Positions 1 through 8,451 of a stretch of DNA of 54,525 nt are shown one piece after another. The notes under the pieces are model-generated. The model did not search any database. It had not been told where the DNA came from and saw only the letters and a list, made by a program, of their open reading frames with translations. The translations under genes and the position numbers were made by a program. Where the stretch lies: the NCBI GenBank assembly GCA_904396155.1, contig CAJFOI010000002.1:1-54525 (forward strand). Reading direction: 5' to 3'. Position 1 is the first letter of the stretch, and each line of letters opens with the position of its first letter. This DNA is from Candidatus Avispirillum faecium. Lineage in GTDB: Bacteria; Bacillota; Clostridia; Oscillospirales; CAG-272.

Positions 1-165
1 ACGATTGTCAACGAGTTTGTGAAGAAGATTATCGTCCATGCGCCGGACAAGTCCAGCGGCCACCGGCGGCAGAAAATCCAGATTATTTGGAACTTTATCG
101 GGGAACTGAAGCAGGACGAGAACAAGCAGACCATTGAACGAGAAAGAAAAAGCAGGACGGCATAG
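1..165 (+). CDS. Large serine recombinase, C-terminal end only (partial)
   Basis: Open frame from base 1 to a TAG at 163-165, 54 codons, cut by the window edge. The visible tail contains the block VNEFVKKIIVHAPDKSSGHR followed by QKIQI and NFIGEL. This is the characteristic end of the DUF4368 region of large serine recombinases (TnpX/Tn4451-like) that excise and integrate conjugative or mobilizable elements in Clostridia. Catalytic and DNA-binding domains lie outside the window, so activity cannot be judged. Such recombinases usually sit at one end of their element, so a mobile element probably ends here and chromosomal genes start to the right. No attachment core could be identified without the other end. 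The frame is clear; family assignment is from the conserved tail only. Confidence 0.8.
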   Translation, partial: TIVNEFVKKIIVHAPDKSSGHRRQKIQIIWNFIGELKQDENKQTIERERKSRTA

Positions 166-186
166 CAATTTGCCATGCTGTCCTGC
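141..186 (-). terminator. Rho-independent terminator of the ABC-F/lipid kinase operon
   Basis: Read on the minus strand, arms at 172-186 and 152-166 form a 15-position stem with one mismatch and one G-T wobble around a 5-base loop, followed by a T-rich run (141-151). It lies 60 bases past the ABC-F stop and overlaps the last codons of the recombinase on the other strand. Confidence 0.75.
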
Positions 187-245
187 AAGATACCATTACT
201 TCCTTATGGGTGTGCGGCTTTCCCTGGGGGCTTTTTTATATACGT

Positions 246-1856
246 TCATCCCTCGGCAAGCCGGGCTGCTTCTTCTTCCTTCTTTGCCACATATGCGTCA
301 TATGTTCCCAAAAAATCTGTTATCCCGTCCGGGCGGATTTCTATAATGCGATTGGCAACCGTATTTACAAGTTCATAGTCATGGGAGGACAAAAGCACAT
401 TTCCCTTAAAATCCCGCAGTCCGTTGTTCACCGCAGTGATGGATTCCAAATCCAAATGATCTGTCGGCTGATCCACAATCAAAAAATTGGAACCCTGGAG
501 CATCATTCGGGAAAACATGCACCGCACCTTTTCTCCTCCGGAAAGTACGCTCACTTTCTTCAGCGGCGCATCCCCAGAAAAAAGCATCCTGCCCAAGATC
601 CCACGCAGATACGTCTCTGTTTGGTCTTTCGAAACAGGGCGCAGCCAATCCAGCATATTTTCCTCGTGTCCGTTGAAATATGCAGAATGATCATGAGGAA
701 AATAAGATTTCGTAATGCTGACACCCCACTTGAAGGAGCCGGCATCCGGTGCTGTCTCCTCCATCAATACCCGAAACAGGGCGGTGATTGCCAGCTCATT
801 GCCTACAAATGCAATCTTGTCGTTTTTCCCCACCGTAAAGGTAGCATTTGAAAAAAGCGGCTGCCCGTTCTCGCTTTTTGCCAGATCCTTTACAAACAAA
901 ATATCTTTTCCTGGCGCGCGATCCATATCAAACCCGATAAATGGATACCGCCGACTGGACGCAGGCAGCTCCTGCACCGTCAGCTTGTCCAAAAGCTTTC
1001 TGCGGCTGGTGGCCTGCCGGGATTTAGACTTATTGGCAGAAAAGCGAGAAATAAATTCCTGCAAATCGCGGATCTTTTCCTCATTTTTCTTATTCTGCGC
1101 TTTCATCAGCCGCTGGATGAGCTGACTGGACTCGTACCAGAATTCGTAGTTTCCTACATACATCTTGATTTCATTGTAATCGATATCCACAATATTGGTA
1201 CATACGTCATTGAGAAAATGCCGGTCATGGGAGATCACCAGCACTGTGCCGAAATAATCCGCCAGAAAATCTTCCAGCCACTTTGTGGCGGCAAGATCCA
1301 GACCGTTCGTAGGCTCATCTAAAAGAATGATATCCGGATCCCCGAAAAGCGCCTGTGCCAGAAGAACCTTCACCTTGTCGCTGTCCCGCAGCGTACGCAT
1401 CTGCGCATCCATTATGTCAACAGAAAGCCCAAGCCCCTGCAGAAGCTTAGCCGCGTCGCTTTCCGCCTCCCAACCATTCAGCTCAGCAAATTCTCCCTCC
1501 AATTCTGCCGCACGAAGCCCATCCGCATCGCTGAAATCTTCCTTCGCATAGATTGCATCCTTCTCCTGCATAATTTCGTAAAGGCGCCGATTCCCCATAA
1601 TCACCGTGTCCTGTACCGTAAAATCGTCAAAGGCAAAGTGATCCTGACGCAGCACAGACACGCGCTCTGTTTGCGGAATTTCCACGCTTCCCCCAGTAGG
1701 CTCCAGTTCTCCGCATAAAAGTCGGAAAAATGTGGACTTTCCCGCGCCGTTTGCGCCAATTACTCCATAGCAGTTTCCCGGCGTAAATTTCAAATCTACG
1801 TTCTTGAACAAATACTGACCGTCAAATTGAAAGGACAAATTGCTGACCGTAATCAT
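246..1856 (-). CDS. ABC-F family ATPase (YkpA/YbiT-like), second nucleotide site degenerate
   Basis: 536 residues, two ABC ATPase domains without membrane segments, the layout of ABC-F proteins that act on the ribosome (translation factors or antibiotic resistance). The first domain has an intact Walker A (GANGAGKST) and Walker B (DIILLDEPTNGLD). The second keeps the signature LSGGEKVRC, but its Walker A is replaced by a GNELAITALF stretch without the lysine, and the Walker B reads LIVDQPTDHLDL, with Gln in place of the catalytic Glu. A linker of charged residues (about 240-290) separates the domains. The ATG at 1856 was chosen because AGGAAG lies 9 bases upstream; a GTG six codons earlier is possible. 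It follows the lipid kinase by 24 bases, so the two are probably cotranscribed. Subfamily is inferred from overall similarity; a resistance role cannot be claimed. Confidence 0.9.
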   Translation of the reverse strand: MITVSNLSFQFDGQYLFKNVDLKFTPGNCYGVIGANGAGKSTFFRLLCGELEPTGGSVEIPQTERVSVLRQDHFAFDDFTVQDTVIMGNRRLYEIMQEKDAIYAKEDFSDADGLRAAELEGEFAELNGWEAESDAAKLLQGLGLSVDIMDAQMRTLRDSDKVKVLLAQALFGDPDIILLDEPTNGLDLAATKWLEDFLADYFGTVLVISHDRHFLNDVCTNIVDIDYNEIKMYVGNYEFWYESSQLIQRLMKAQNKKNEEKIRDLQEFISRFSANKSKSRQATSRRKLLDKLTVQELPASSRRYPFIGFDMDRAPGKDILFVKDLAKSENGQPLFSNATFTVGKNDKIAFVGNELAITALFRVLMEETAPDAGSFKWGVSITKSYFPHDHSAYFNGHEENMLDWLRPVSKDQTETYLRGILGRMLFSGDAPLKKVSVLSGGEKVRCMFSRMMLQGSNFLIVDQPTDHLDLESITAVNNGLRDFKGNVLLSSHDYELVNTVANRIIEIRPDGITDFLGTYDAYVAKKEEEAARLAEG

Positions 1857-1880
1857 AATCCCAAGCTTCCTCACTGTTTT

Positions 1881-2759
1881 CTAAAAAATCATACGCACGG
1901 CGGCACCCTTCACCTGGATCTCACCGCTTTTGTAGGCACCCCCGAATTCACCGTCCAGAGACCAGGGAATCTCTTCGTCACAAGAAAAACGAAGGGATGC
2001 TGTTTTGAACGTGTGGATGCGCACGTCGTCGGAAGACTGCGTGAGCAGACAGTTGATCAAATGTGTAGTATCCCCCGGTGTCTTGGGCTTGCGCACCAAC
2101 GTAACTTCCATTTCTCCGTCATCGTACAAAACATTTTTAATAATCGGCAATTCAAAGCCTCCGATCCTCTTGGAATTGCTCACCATGCCGAAAATAAAAT
2201 CTCCCTCCAAAGACACGCCATCGTGTTCTATTTGCATATGGTACGTCTTCGCTTTGGCAAAGGATTTGATCCCGCCCAGCACATAGGCAGCGTGGCCGAA
2301 GTTTTGTTTGTTTTCCCGGCTCGTCAAATAAGATACATCGGCAAACATACCGAAAGCAGCCACATATACAAACGGCTTTTCCCCAAGCAGCCCAAGATCT
2401 ACATCCCGAATCATTCCCTGCGCAATCTGCCGTGCAGCACCTGTGGCAACGCTGTCGATATGCCGACTGTTTGCAAAATCGTTGGTCGTTCCACCGGGAA
2501 TATAGCCAATCAGCGTATCTGTCCCGGATCTGTACACCGCATTTACCACAATATTTAATGTTCCGTCTCCTCCGCAGCAAACGATCAAATCATACGCTCC
2601 ACCGCTGTATGCACAGTCGAAGAGATCCTGCGGATCCTTGGAAAAATGGATGGTCACGTCGTATCCGTCCTCGGAAAAAATTCCCACCACATGCATGAGG
2701 GAATCTTCCAACGCTCTTTTTCCGGACGTGGGATTGATGAGCAGCAACAGCTTTTTCAT
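1881..2759 (-). CDS. Diacylglycerol kinase-family lipid kinase (YegS/DagK-like)
   Basis: 292 residues. The N-terminus MKKLLLLINPTSGK carries the family's phosphate-binding NPxSG motif, and CCGGDGTLNIVVNAV carries the GGDGT nucleotide-binding signature. IGYIPGGTTNDFANS is the third conserved block (PxGTxNDFA). The enzyme class phosphorylates diacylglycerol or a related lipid at the inner face of the membrane. The substrate cannot be told from sequence. The ATG at 2759 is preferred over an upstream start 11 codons earlier because it begins the conserved fold and has an AAAGGA site upstream. It lies first in a two-gene unit with the ABC-F gene. Confidence 0.9.
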   Translation of the reverse strand: MKKLLLLINPTSGKRALEDSLMHVVGIFSEDGYDVTIHFSKDPQDLFDCAYSGGAYDLIVCCGGDGTLNIVVNAVYRSGTDTLIGYIPGGTTNDFANSRHIDSVATGAARQIAQGMIRDVDLGLLGEKPFVYVAAFGMFADVSYLTSRENKQNFGHAAYVLGGIKSFAKAKTYHMQIEHDGVSLEGDFIFGMVSNSKRIGGFELPIIKNVLYDDGEMEVTLVRKPKTPGDTTHLINCLLTQSSDDVRIHTFKTASLRFSCDEEIPWSLDGEFGGAYKSGEIQVKGAAVRMIF

Positions 2760-2859
2760 ATGCCTGAATTCCTTTCCCACCGATCGATGCAATTGCTATT
2801 TAGTATACCCCAAAAAAGCTTTCTTGTCAACCGACGTCTATACACATGCCTTTCCAAAC

Positions 2860-2896
2860 AAAAAGCTTACAGGAGAGAGAATCCTGTAAGCTTTTT
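2860..2896 (-). terminator. Terminator of the cell-wall protein gene
   Basis: A near-perfect inverted repeat (AAAAGCTTACAGGA and its complement) with a short AGAGAGAA loop lies just beyond the stop at 2907. The A/T-flanked stem gives a T run on the minus strand. Confidence 0.75.
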
Positions 2897-2906
2897 AGCT
2901 TTGAAA

Positions 2907-4019
2907 TCAGCAGCCGGACCTCCTCCTGTGCCGAATGATCCCCAGTGCCGCTACGCCCGCCAGAGCGGATGCACAAAAGATGCACAGGACCCCAAACGAT
3001 CCGTCTCCCGTCTGCGGGCTGTCATTCCCGCCGCCGGCAGGGGGATCTGTCGTTTCACTCACAGGTGCCGGCTCCCCCGTTGTCTCCGTCGTCACCGGAG
3101 CAGGCTCACCTTCTGTTACGGTAATCTCACAAGTCACCGCATACTCGGTTCCCAGGTAGTACCCAAGAGAAGGTGTATAAGTGATCGTGACTTTCCCCGG
3201 CTGCAACCCTTCCAGCACCATTTGACCGTTTTCGTCCGGTGTATCTGTTACAAAGGAAGCCACCGACGGGTCGGAAATCTCCCATTCCGGATCATAAAAC
3301 ACATCTGGAACATCAAAATCGTCTCCGGACTGTACCTCTACAATATTTGGATCCAGCGCAAGTGCGTTGATGGCTCGATAGAAATTACAGTATCCGGGCT
3401 CCGCCAGCGTCAGGGTAAAATATCCGTGCGTATCCCCCGGAAAGGAATTCACCTCCACCTCAGAAAAGGCAAACTGGGGAAAATCCGCAGGCGTGTATTC
3501 CTTTTCCGGATCAAAATTGTCTGTCACTGCTGAAATGGTTTTGTATGGCGGCTCATTGGAAGAAGAACCTATTTCCAGCGTCCCGTCCAGCTGGATTGTC
3601 ACCGTTTCGCCCACCTCCACCGTATCGGCAGAAGGAAGCAGTTCCAATGTATTTACCGTTTCGGTGGGCACATTGTGGTGCACGTTGTTGAAGCGGATAT
3701 CCTCTGAAAGCTGGGACACCATCGCATCGATTTGCGCTCCCTCTTCTGCAACAAGAAGGAGGCTTAAGTACAGACTGGAATCTTCAAGCGTGCGCTTTTC
3801 CGTGATATACACCTCCCGCACCTGGAGGCCGTCAAAGGCGGCCAGCGGGTCCGCCAGAATTTCCTGGGCATATGTAGAAGCCACATCCAATGAAATGGTG
3901 TCAGTCATTTCCCAGTCTTCAGACGTTCCTGCGTCCTCGGCTGCGGCAAATATCTGGCCTGCCTGAAGACAAAATACTGCCGCCAGAATAAGTACCAGTG
4001 CCTTGTAAATTTTTCTCAT
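2907..4019 (-). CDS. Secreted Ig-like surface protein with PxTG-type wall anchor
   Basis: 370 residues. The N-terminal signal peptide (MRKIYKALVLILAAVF, ending near AAAE) is followed by a beta-rich region of no recognised family. Next comes an Ig-like segment around residues 245-305 (ISDPSVASFV ... GLQPGKVTITYTP), a Pro/Thr/Glu spacer, and then the motif SPQTGD, a hydrophobic stretch and the basic tail RHRRR. That C-terminal order is a sortase sorting signal; SPQTGD is a variant of LPXTG, common in clostridia as far as known. No sortase gene lies in the window. The ATG at 4019 has GGAGG 7 bases upstream. The gene is monocistronic: own promoter about 170 bases upstream, own terminator. The binding target is unknown. 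Confidence 0.8.
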   Translation of the reverse strand: MRKIYKALVLILAAVFCLQAGQIFAAAEDAGTSEDWEMTDTISLDVASTYAQEILADPLAAFDGLQVREVYITEKRTLEDSSLYLSLLLVAEEGAQIDAMVSQLSEDIRFNNVHHNVPTETVNTLELLPSADTVEVGETVTIQLDGTLEIGSSSNEPPYKTISAVTDNFDPEKEYTPADFPQFAFSEVEVNSFPGDTHGYFTLTLAEPGYCNFYRAINALALDPNIVEVQSGDDFDVPDVFYDPEWEISDPSVASFVTDTPDENGQMVLEGLQPGKVTITYTPSLGYYLGTEYAVTCEITVTEGEPAPVTTETTGEPAPVSETTDPPAGGGNDSPQTGDGSFGVLCIFCASALAGVAALGIIRHRRRSGC

Positions 4020-4194
4020 AAATAAATCCTCCGCTAACATTTTTGTTTTCTTTTGTTTGCATTTGCCTTAGTGGGAAATACAAATAATTTTGAGGCGTCA
4101 ACTCCTTTCTGCACCATATTTGGAGGTTTTTTGCTTAAATTATTTTTACCTTACAATAAGCAAATTTAACATAACTGTTATATCATTTGCTCTA

Positions 4195-4223
4195 AATATA
4201 TCATGTTTTGTATAAAGTGTCAA
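4195..4223 (-). promoter_or_regulatory. Sigma-A type promoter for the wall-anchored protein
   Basis: On the minus strand TTGACA (4218-4223) and TATATT (4195-4200) are 17 bases apart. This implies a leader of about 170 bases before the ATG at 4019. A second TTGACA (4231-4236) overlaps upstream. Bases 4041-4190 are AT-rich and show no other gene. Confidence 0.55.
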
Positions 4224-4273
4224 TAGTCTTTGTCAAAAAAGTGAATTTTTAGTAGTATTTTTAAATCTTTTAT

Positions 4274-5098
4274 TTAAAAAGTATTGTCTATTGCATCCGC
4301 AATAGATTGCGTAAGCTGCATCTGAAACTGAGAGCTAATGAGAAGCGCCGCGTCTTTTGCATTGCTGGCATATCCCATTTCCAACAAAACAGAGGGCATA
4401 TCGGTATATTTCGTTACAACAAACGCTTCTTCGGCATTGTCTGCAAAAAGCCTGATCTTTTGATCAAATGTGTCATTGAGTGCCCTTTTCAGTATTTCAC
4501 AAAAGCTGCCGGCAATAGCCGCGTTTGGATGATCCTTGTAATAATCTATTTCAAATCCCCTCACCGTCTGAGCAGACGTCTCAATGGAATTAACATGCAG
4601 GGAAAGAAACAGGGTAACTGGTTTTTCCCGATTACAGGCGTTTGCATACAGCACACGTTCATATTTACTGAATACAGAATTATCGCAGACCCATTCCTGG
4701 GGGTTCACATTTACATCGTTTCGCAGCGGCATTTGTTGGGCACTTGCATACAGCAATGCTGCATCCGGCATATGTTTTCCGTCATGGGTAAGCTCTGCTT
4801 CCCACCCGCGTGAAATTAGCTCTTGCTGAAGCATGACGGCCATTTTTTCCGTAATCTGTGCTTCGGTAAAGCTACCATCATATGCTGTGCATCCTGGATC
4901 GTCAAATCCATGACCCGGATCGATTAGAATCCGTCCCTTGGATGCCTTTGATCCTTTATCTGTAACAGCGGATGTTTCCCATATCAAAGTAGTATCTGGA
5001 ATCTGCACTTGTGGGGAGTCCAAAGAGTTGCTGCATGCACTCAGAATAAATGTAAAAACTGCAAGCAATAAAACGGAACGGCAAATTAAAATCTTCAT
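4274..5098 (-). CDS. N-acetylmuramoyl-L-alanine amidase, lipoprotein (Amidase_3)
   Basis: 274 residues. The lipobox LSAC (near residue 22) ends a hydrophobic signal, so the protein is expected to be lipid-anchored outside the cell. The catalytic domain starts at about residue 55 with RILIDPGHGFDDPG (zinc His), continues with SLHVNS (second zinc His) and ends with LLEMGYASN (catalytic Glu). This is the zinc amidase fold that cuts between MurNAc and the stem peptide. No SPOR or wall-binding repeat is visible. RBS AAGGAG lies before the ATG at 5098. It is transcribed away from the two-component system and could be under that system's control, which is inference only. The specific role (growth, division or spore) is not determinable. 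Confidence 0.9.
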   Translation of the reverse strand: MKILICRSVLLLAVFTFILSACSNSLDSPQVQIPDTTLIWETSAVTDKGSKASKGRILIDPGHGFDDPGCTAYDGSFTEAQITEKMAVMLQQELISRGWEAELTHDGKHMPDAALLYASAQQMPLRNDVNVNPQEWVCDNSVFSKYERVLYANACNREKPVTLFLSLHVNSIETSAQTVRGFEIDYYKDHPNAAIAGSFCEILKRALNDTFDQKIRLFADNAEEAFVVTKYTDMPSVLLEMGYASNAKDAALLISSQFQMQLTQSIADAIDNTF

Positions 5099-5226
5099 AA
5101 AATTCTCCTTTCTTCTAGGCGGCGCAGCACGGAAAGCTGGAGAAAAACGATTTATAAAAAGGGAGATACCGCACAGCGCCGCTGTTTTATCTTACGGCGG
5201 TAGCTAACAGCTTGTCCGCAAAAAGA

Positions 5227-5243
5227 TGTAAGAAAAATGTAAA
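5227..5243 (+). promoter_or_regulatory. Direct repeat with 11-bp period: likely response-regulator site
   Basis: ATGTAA occurs at 5227-5232 and again at 5238-5243, a repeat distance of 11 bp, in the space between the amidase gene and the regulator gene. OmpR/PhoB-type regulators bind direct repeats spaced by about one helical turn, so self-regulation by the gene at 5321 is plausible. Confidence 0.45.
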
Positions 5244-5260
5244 AAGGGAGAAGTTAACTT

Positions 5261-5288
5261 TGTAATTTACCGGTACATATGCTATACT
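5261..5288 (+). promoter_or_regulatory. Promoter of the two-component operon
   Basis: TTGTAA (5261-5266) and TATACT (5283-5288) are separated by 16 bases. The start codon is 32 bases further on. The 11-bp direct repeat lies just upstream of the -35 box. Confidence 0.5.
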
Positions 5289-5320
5289 TTTTGTAAAGAA
5301 TGCGGGGAGGCGACAGGTAA

Positions 5321-5980
5321 TTGATAAAAATATTGATCGTAGAGGACGATCCGCATATTGCAAAAATGATTGCAGCAGCCCTGGATATCGTAGGGTATGC
5401 AAGTGACCAATGTGCCGACGGAAAAACCGCCGTATCCCGGATATTACATGAGTCGTTCAGCCTTGTGCTTCTGGACGTCATGCTGCCAGGCCTAGACGGT
5501 TTCGGTGTAATGGAACAGATTCGCTCCAAAGGAGTACCGGTAATTTTTCTTACCGCCATGCAGGAAGTAAGCGACCGAGTACGGGGGTTGCGAAGCGGCG
5601 CAGAGGATTATATCGTCAAGCCTTTTGAAGTTGTCGAGCTTCTGGCACGCATTGAGGTTGTTCTGCGCCGAACGAACAAAGCGGAAAAAATTCTTACATA
5701 CAATGACATCCAAGTAGATCTGAAACGGCATACGGTAAAAAAATCAGGAAAAATCATTTCTCTGACGCCAAAAGAGTTTAACTTGCTTACCTTCTTCATG
5801 CAAAATACCGACATCGCCTTGACACGCGAACGGCTTCTCGCAGCAGTATGGGGATATGACTTTGCAGGAGAGACACGAACAGTAGATATCCACGTACAGC
5901 AGCTTCGCGCGAAGCTAAAGCTTTACGACCGTCTGGTAACCATTCCCAAATTGGGGTACCGGTTGGAGAAAAGCCCATGA
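5321..5980 (+). CDS. OmpR-family response regulator
   Basis: 219 residues. The receiver domain (1-115) has the acidic pocket EDD at 8-10, the phosphoacceptor D52 (LLDVMLPG), T78 and K100. The winged-helix output domain (about 125-219) carries LTPKEFNLL and GETRTVDIHVQQLRAKL. It starts with TTG, supported by GGGGAGG 10 bases upstream; no ATG fits. Its stop overlaps the kinase start as ATGA, so the two are translationally coupled. The signal is unknown. Confidence 0.93.
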   Translation: MIKILIVEDDPHIAKMIAAALDIVGYASDQCADGKTAVSRILHESFSLVLLDVMLPGLDGFGVMEQIRSKGVPVIFLTAMQEVSDRVRGLRSGAEDYIVKPFEVVELLARIEVVLRRTNKAEKILTYNDIQVDLKRHTVKKSGKIISLTPKEFNLLTFFMQNTDIALTRERLLAAVWGYDFAGETRTVDIHVQQLRAKLKLYDRLVTIPKLGYRLEKSP

Positions 5981-7401
5981 AACTCTGGCAGAGAATATTT
6001 CTCACTTCCCTGGTATTTGTCATTTTAGCAACAACAGCAACCGGATGGATGATTCAAAGCAGAAATTTCAACAGTACGCTGCAGAAGGAAAAGGCACACG
6101 CCGCCGAAGTGCACGCAAATCTGGCGGCAGGAATCTCCAGCCAAGTCGTATACCAAAGACTTACATCTTCCCTCCCTGTATTGGGGGAAGAACAAGTACA
6201 GCAGATTGCCGGTACATATCTTTGCGAAAGTGTCGACATCAGCGGGGCGGTACTTTATCTAGATGGCACAGCAACTGTCGCATATCCCGCAGAGGTCTCA
6301 GAAAGAGCGGAAACCTTTCTGAGAAATATCAGTGAGAAGAATATCTGCGTACAGCAGATCAGCCGTGATGCACCGTCTGTTTATTTGATGAGCGGTTCTA
6401 TTTTGACAATAGAGGCGACAGACTATATTTTATATACTGAAATGAATTTGGATACGCTCTATACGAGCAGAACAGAGCAGATGCGAATGATATGCTATAT
6501 AAATCTGCTGACTGCGGCCATTATTGCGGTACTGTTACTCCTCACTACCTACTTTTATCTTCGTCCGCTGTCTGCCATCAACGAGGGGCTGGAACAGATT
6601 ACAAGCGGGGATTACAGTACTCGGCTGAAGGTTCAGGGGACTGTAGAACTACGGCAACTAATAGCACATATCAATAACATGGCACAGGCAACAGAGGATC
6701 ATGTGGAGCAACTGCAGCATACAGCGGATTCCCGCAAACAGTTTGTGGACAACTTTGCCCATGAACTCAAAACGCCGCTGACTTCCATAATGGGATTCGG
6801 TGACCTGATGCGCGTCACACGGTCGATGGATGCGGAGCTGCGGCAGGAATATGCGCAGATTATCGTCACCGAAGCCAAACGGCTCCAAACCCTTTCTGGA
6901 AAGCTGCTCCAGCTCGCGACCACGGAGCACGTGCAAGCAGAGATGGAGCGGATATCATCGTCAGCCTTATTTGAAGAAATCCGTGTAGCGACAGCACCTA
7001 TGTGCCTGCAACGCCACATCCGACTTTCCGTTCACTGTGACAAAACTGCGCTTTTTATCGATAAAGAATTGTTCAAATCTCTGCTCTATAATTTGATAGA
7101 CAATGCCGTAAAAGCCTCTCGCACGGGTAGCGAAATCCGGCTGTCCTGCCGAACCAAACGCGGTAAAAGCATTATAGCAGTTGAGGATCACGGAATCGGA
7201 ATGAATGCGCAGCAGCTGCAGCGTGCGACCGAACCATTTTATATGGCAGATAAATCTCGCAGCCGTAAAGAAAACGGCGCAGGACTGGGGCTTTCCCTGT
7301 GCTGTGAAATTGCCCGTTTGCACAACACGCAGCTACATATTCGCAGTCACGAGGGAAAGGGAACGATTGTATGGCTTGTTTTACCCGCGGCAGAAACATA
7401 G
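5977..7401 (+). CDS. Membrane sensor histidine kinase
   Basis: 474 residues. Membrane segment 1 (about 8-26), an extracellular region of about 150 residues without a recognised ligand domain, and membrane segment 2 (about 170-192). A HAMP linker (SGDYSTRLKVQG) follows, then the dimerization helix with phosphoacceptor H262 in FAHELKTPLTS. The ATPase domain has an N box (LYNLIDNAVKAS), a G1 box (EDHGIGM) and a G2 box (GAGLGLSL). All catalytic elements are present. It overlaps the regulator by 4 bases and is followed after 33 bases by an unknown membrane-anchored protein, which could act as an accessory to sensing. Confidence 0.93.
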   Translation: MKLWQRIFLTSLVFVILATTATGWMIQSRNFNSTLQKEKAHAAEVHANLAAGISSQVVYQRLTSSLPVLGEEQVQQIAGTYLCESVDISGAVLYLDGTATVAYPAEVSERAETFLRNISEKNICVQQISRDAPSVYLMSGSILTIEATDYILYTEMNLDTLYTSRTEQMRMICYINLLTAAIIAVLLLLTTYFYLRPLSAINEGLEQITSGDYSTRLKVQGTVELRQLIAHINNMAQATEDHVEQLQHTADSRKQFVDNFAHELKTPLTSIMGFGDLMRVTRSMDAELRQEYAQIIVTEAKRLQTLSGKLLQLATTEHVQAEMERISSSALFEEIRVATAPMCLQRHIRLSVHCDKTALFIDKELFKSLLYNLIDNAVKASRTGSEIRLSCRTKRGKSIIAVEDHGIGMNAQQLQRATEPFYMADKSRSRKENGAGLGLSLCCEIARLHNTQLHIRSHEGKGTIVWLVLPAAET

Positions 7402-7434
7402 CAGACCGATTTACCCAGCTCAAAGGAGAAAAAG

Positions 7435-8307
7435 ATGCACTGGATACACAGAATACTCCCCTACTTACTTGCTATACTGATCCTTTCTGCCGGATTTGTC
7501 GTCGCCATGCTGCCGGAATATATTCCGTCTTGGGAAGAAAGTACGTTGACAACTACAGAAATGGATATGGAAAAATATCCATTATATATTGCGGAAAGTG
7601 AAACACTCACTCTTTATCCCTGGAACTACTACGCTCCAGAACAAAATCATACACTGCATTTGTCTCAGCAACAGACCCAGGACGTAAACTCCCAAATCCG
7701 ACAGACAATTCAGCAACTACAACCTGACGCAATGCCTGCAAGCGAAGCTTTTAATCCTGCCGGCCATTTGGAATATGACGAATCAGAACGCTATTTGTTC
7801 CTTAAAGAATATTTGTATGAAGCATCAAGCGGCCAGTATATACTTACGCTTGCCGTCGATGTTGCATGGATGGAATTGGTTTATTATGTCTGTACTCCTA
7901 TCTCGAATACCCCCTTGACGGCGAAAGAAAAAGAGCAGACAACGGAGCAACTACAGGAAATTTTGCTGCAGGCAGAATATACGTTTGAAGATACTGCATG
8001 GGAAATATATGACACTGAAGGAGATAATGCCGCCGCACAGAATTTGCTTTTGCAGTTTTGGATGCAGTATTCTAAATTGTATGTAACATATGCCTACACA
8101 GACTCCGAATTCCCACAAACATATATTACGTATATTATTGAGAATACTCCGTGGATATTTTTTGATTTTTCTCTCCAAATACAAACGGTCAGTTATAATA
8201 ATATGCTGCTTCTGATCGGAACAAGTCTGACCGGCACACAGCTGATTTTGTTTTACGAACCGTGCGCCGGAAATTTCTCCGGATGGAGTATCGGAGAGCT
8301 CATGTAA
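7435..8307 (+). CDS. Unknown membrane-anchored extracellular protein, third gene of the two-component operon
   Basis: 290 residues, family not recognised. One N-terminal hydrophobic segment (LLAILILSAGFVVAM) is followed by a long exported part rich in Tyr, Glu, Gln and Thr. It contains no cysteine motif, lipobox or repeat. RBS AAAGGAG precedes the ATG at 7435. Its position right after the kinase suggests a link to the same signal, by analogy with accessory proteins such as YycH/YycI, but no sequence similarity to those was recognised. No strong terminator follows before the next promoter. Confidence 0.75.
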   Translation: MHWIHRILPYLLAILILSAGFVVAMLPEYIPSWEESTLTTTEMDMEKYPLYIAESETLTLYPWNYYAPEQNHTLHLSQQQTQDVNSQIRQTIQQLQPDAMPASEAFNPAGHLEYDESERYLFLKEYLYEASSGQYILTLAVDVAWMELVYYVCTPISNTPLTAKEKEQTTEQLQEILLQAEYTFEDTAWEIYDTEGDNAAAQNLLLQFWMQYSKLYVTYAYTDSEFPQTYITYIIENTPWIFFDFSLQIQTVSYNNMLLLIGTSLTGTQLILFYEPCAGNFSGWSIGELM

Positions 8308-8361
8308 AAGGGACCTAAGTATAGATAGACAAACCCAATACGGCAAAATTTGTGCTTTTTC

Positions 8362-8390
8362 TTGCAAAGATCGGGATCCTGTGGTATACT
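8362..8390 (+). promoter_or_regulatory. Promoter of the nadC-nadB-DUF362-ispE operon
   Basis: TTGCAA (8362-8367), 17-base spacer, TATACT (8385-8390), 61 bases before the nadC start. This is the only strong promoter seen before 12905, which supports a four-gene transcript. Confidence 0.65.
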
Positions 8391-8451
8391 GGAATAAGTA
8401 TATGTAAATTTTATCTTACTGTAAAGAGACACAGAAAGGTTCTGCTTTATT

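Noticed and set aside
190-245. Plus-strand terminator for the recombinase (GGGGGCTTTTTT)
   Set aside because: The T run is good, but only a weak, wobble-rich stem can form before it. The hairpin at 152-186 better fits the minus-strand genes.
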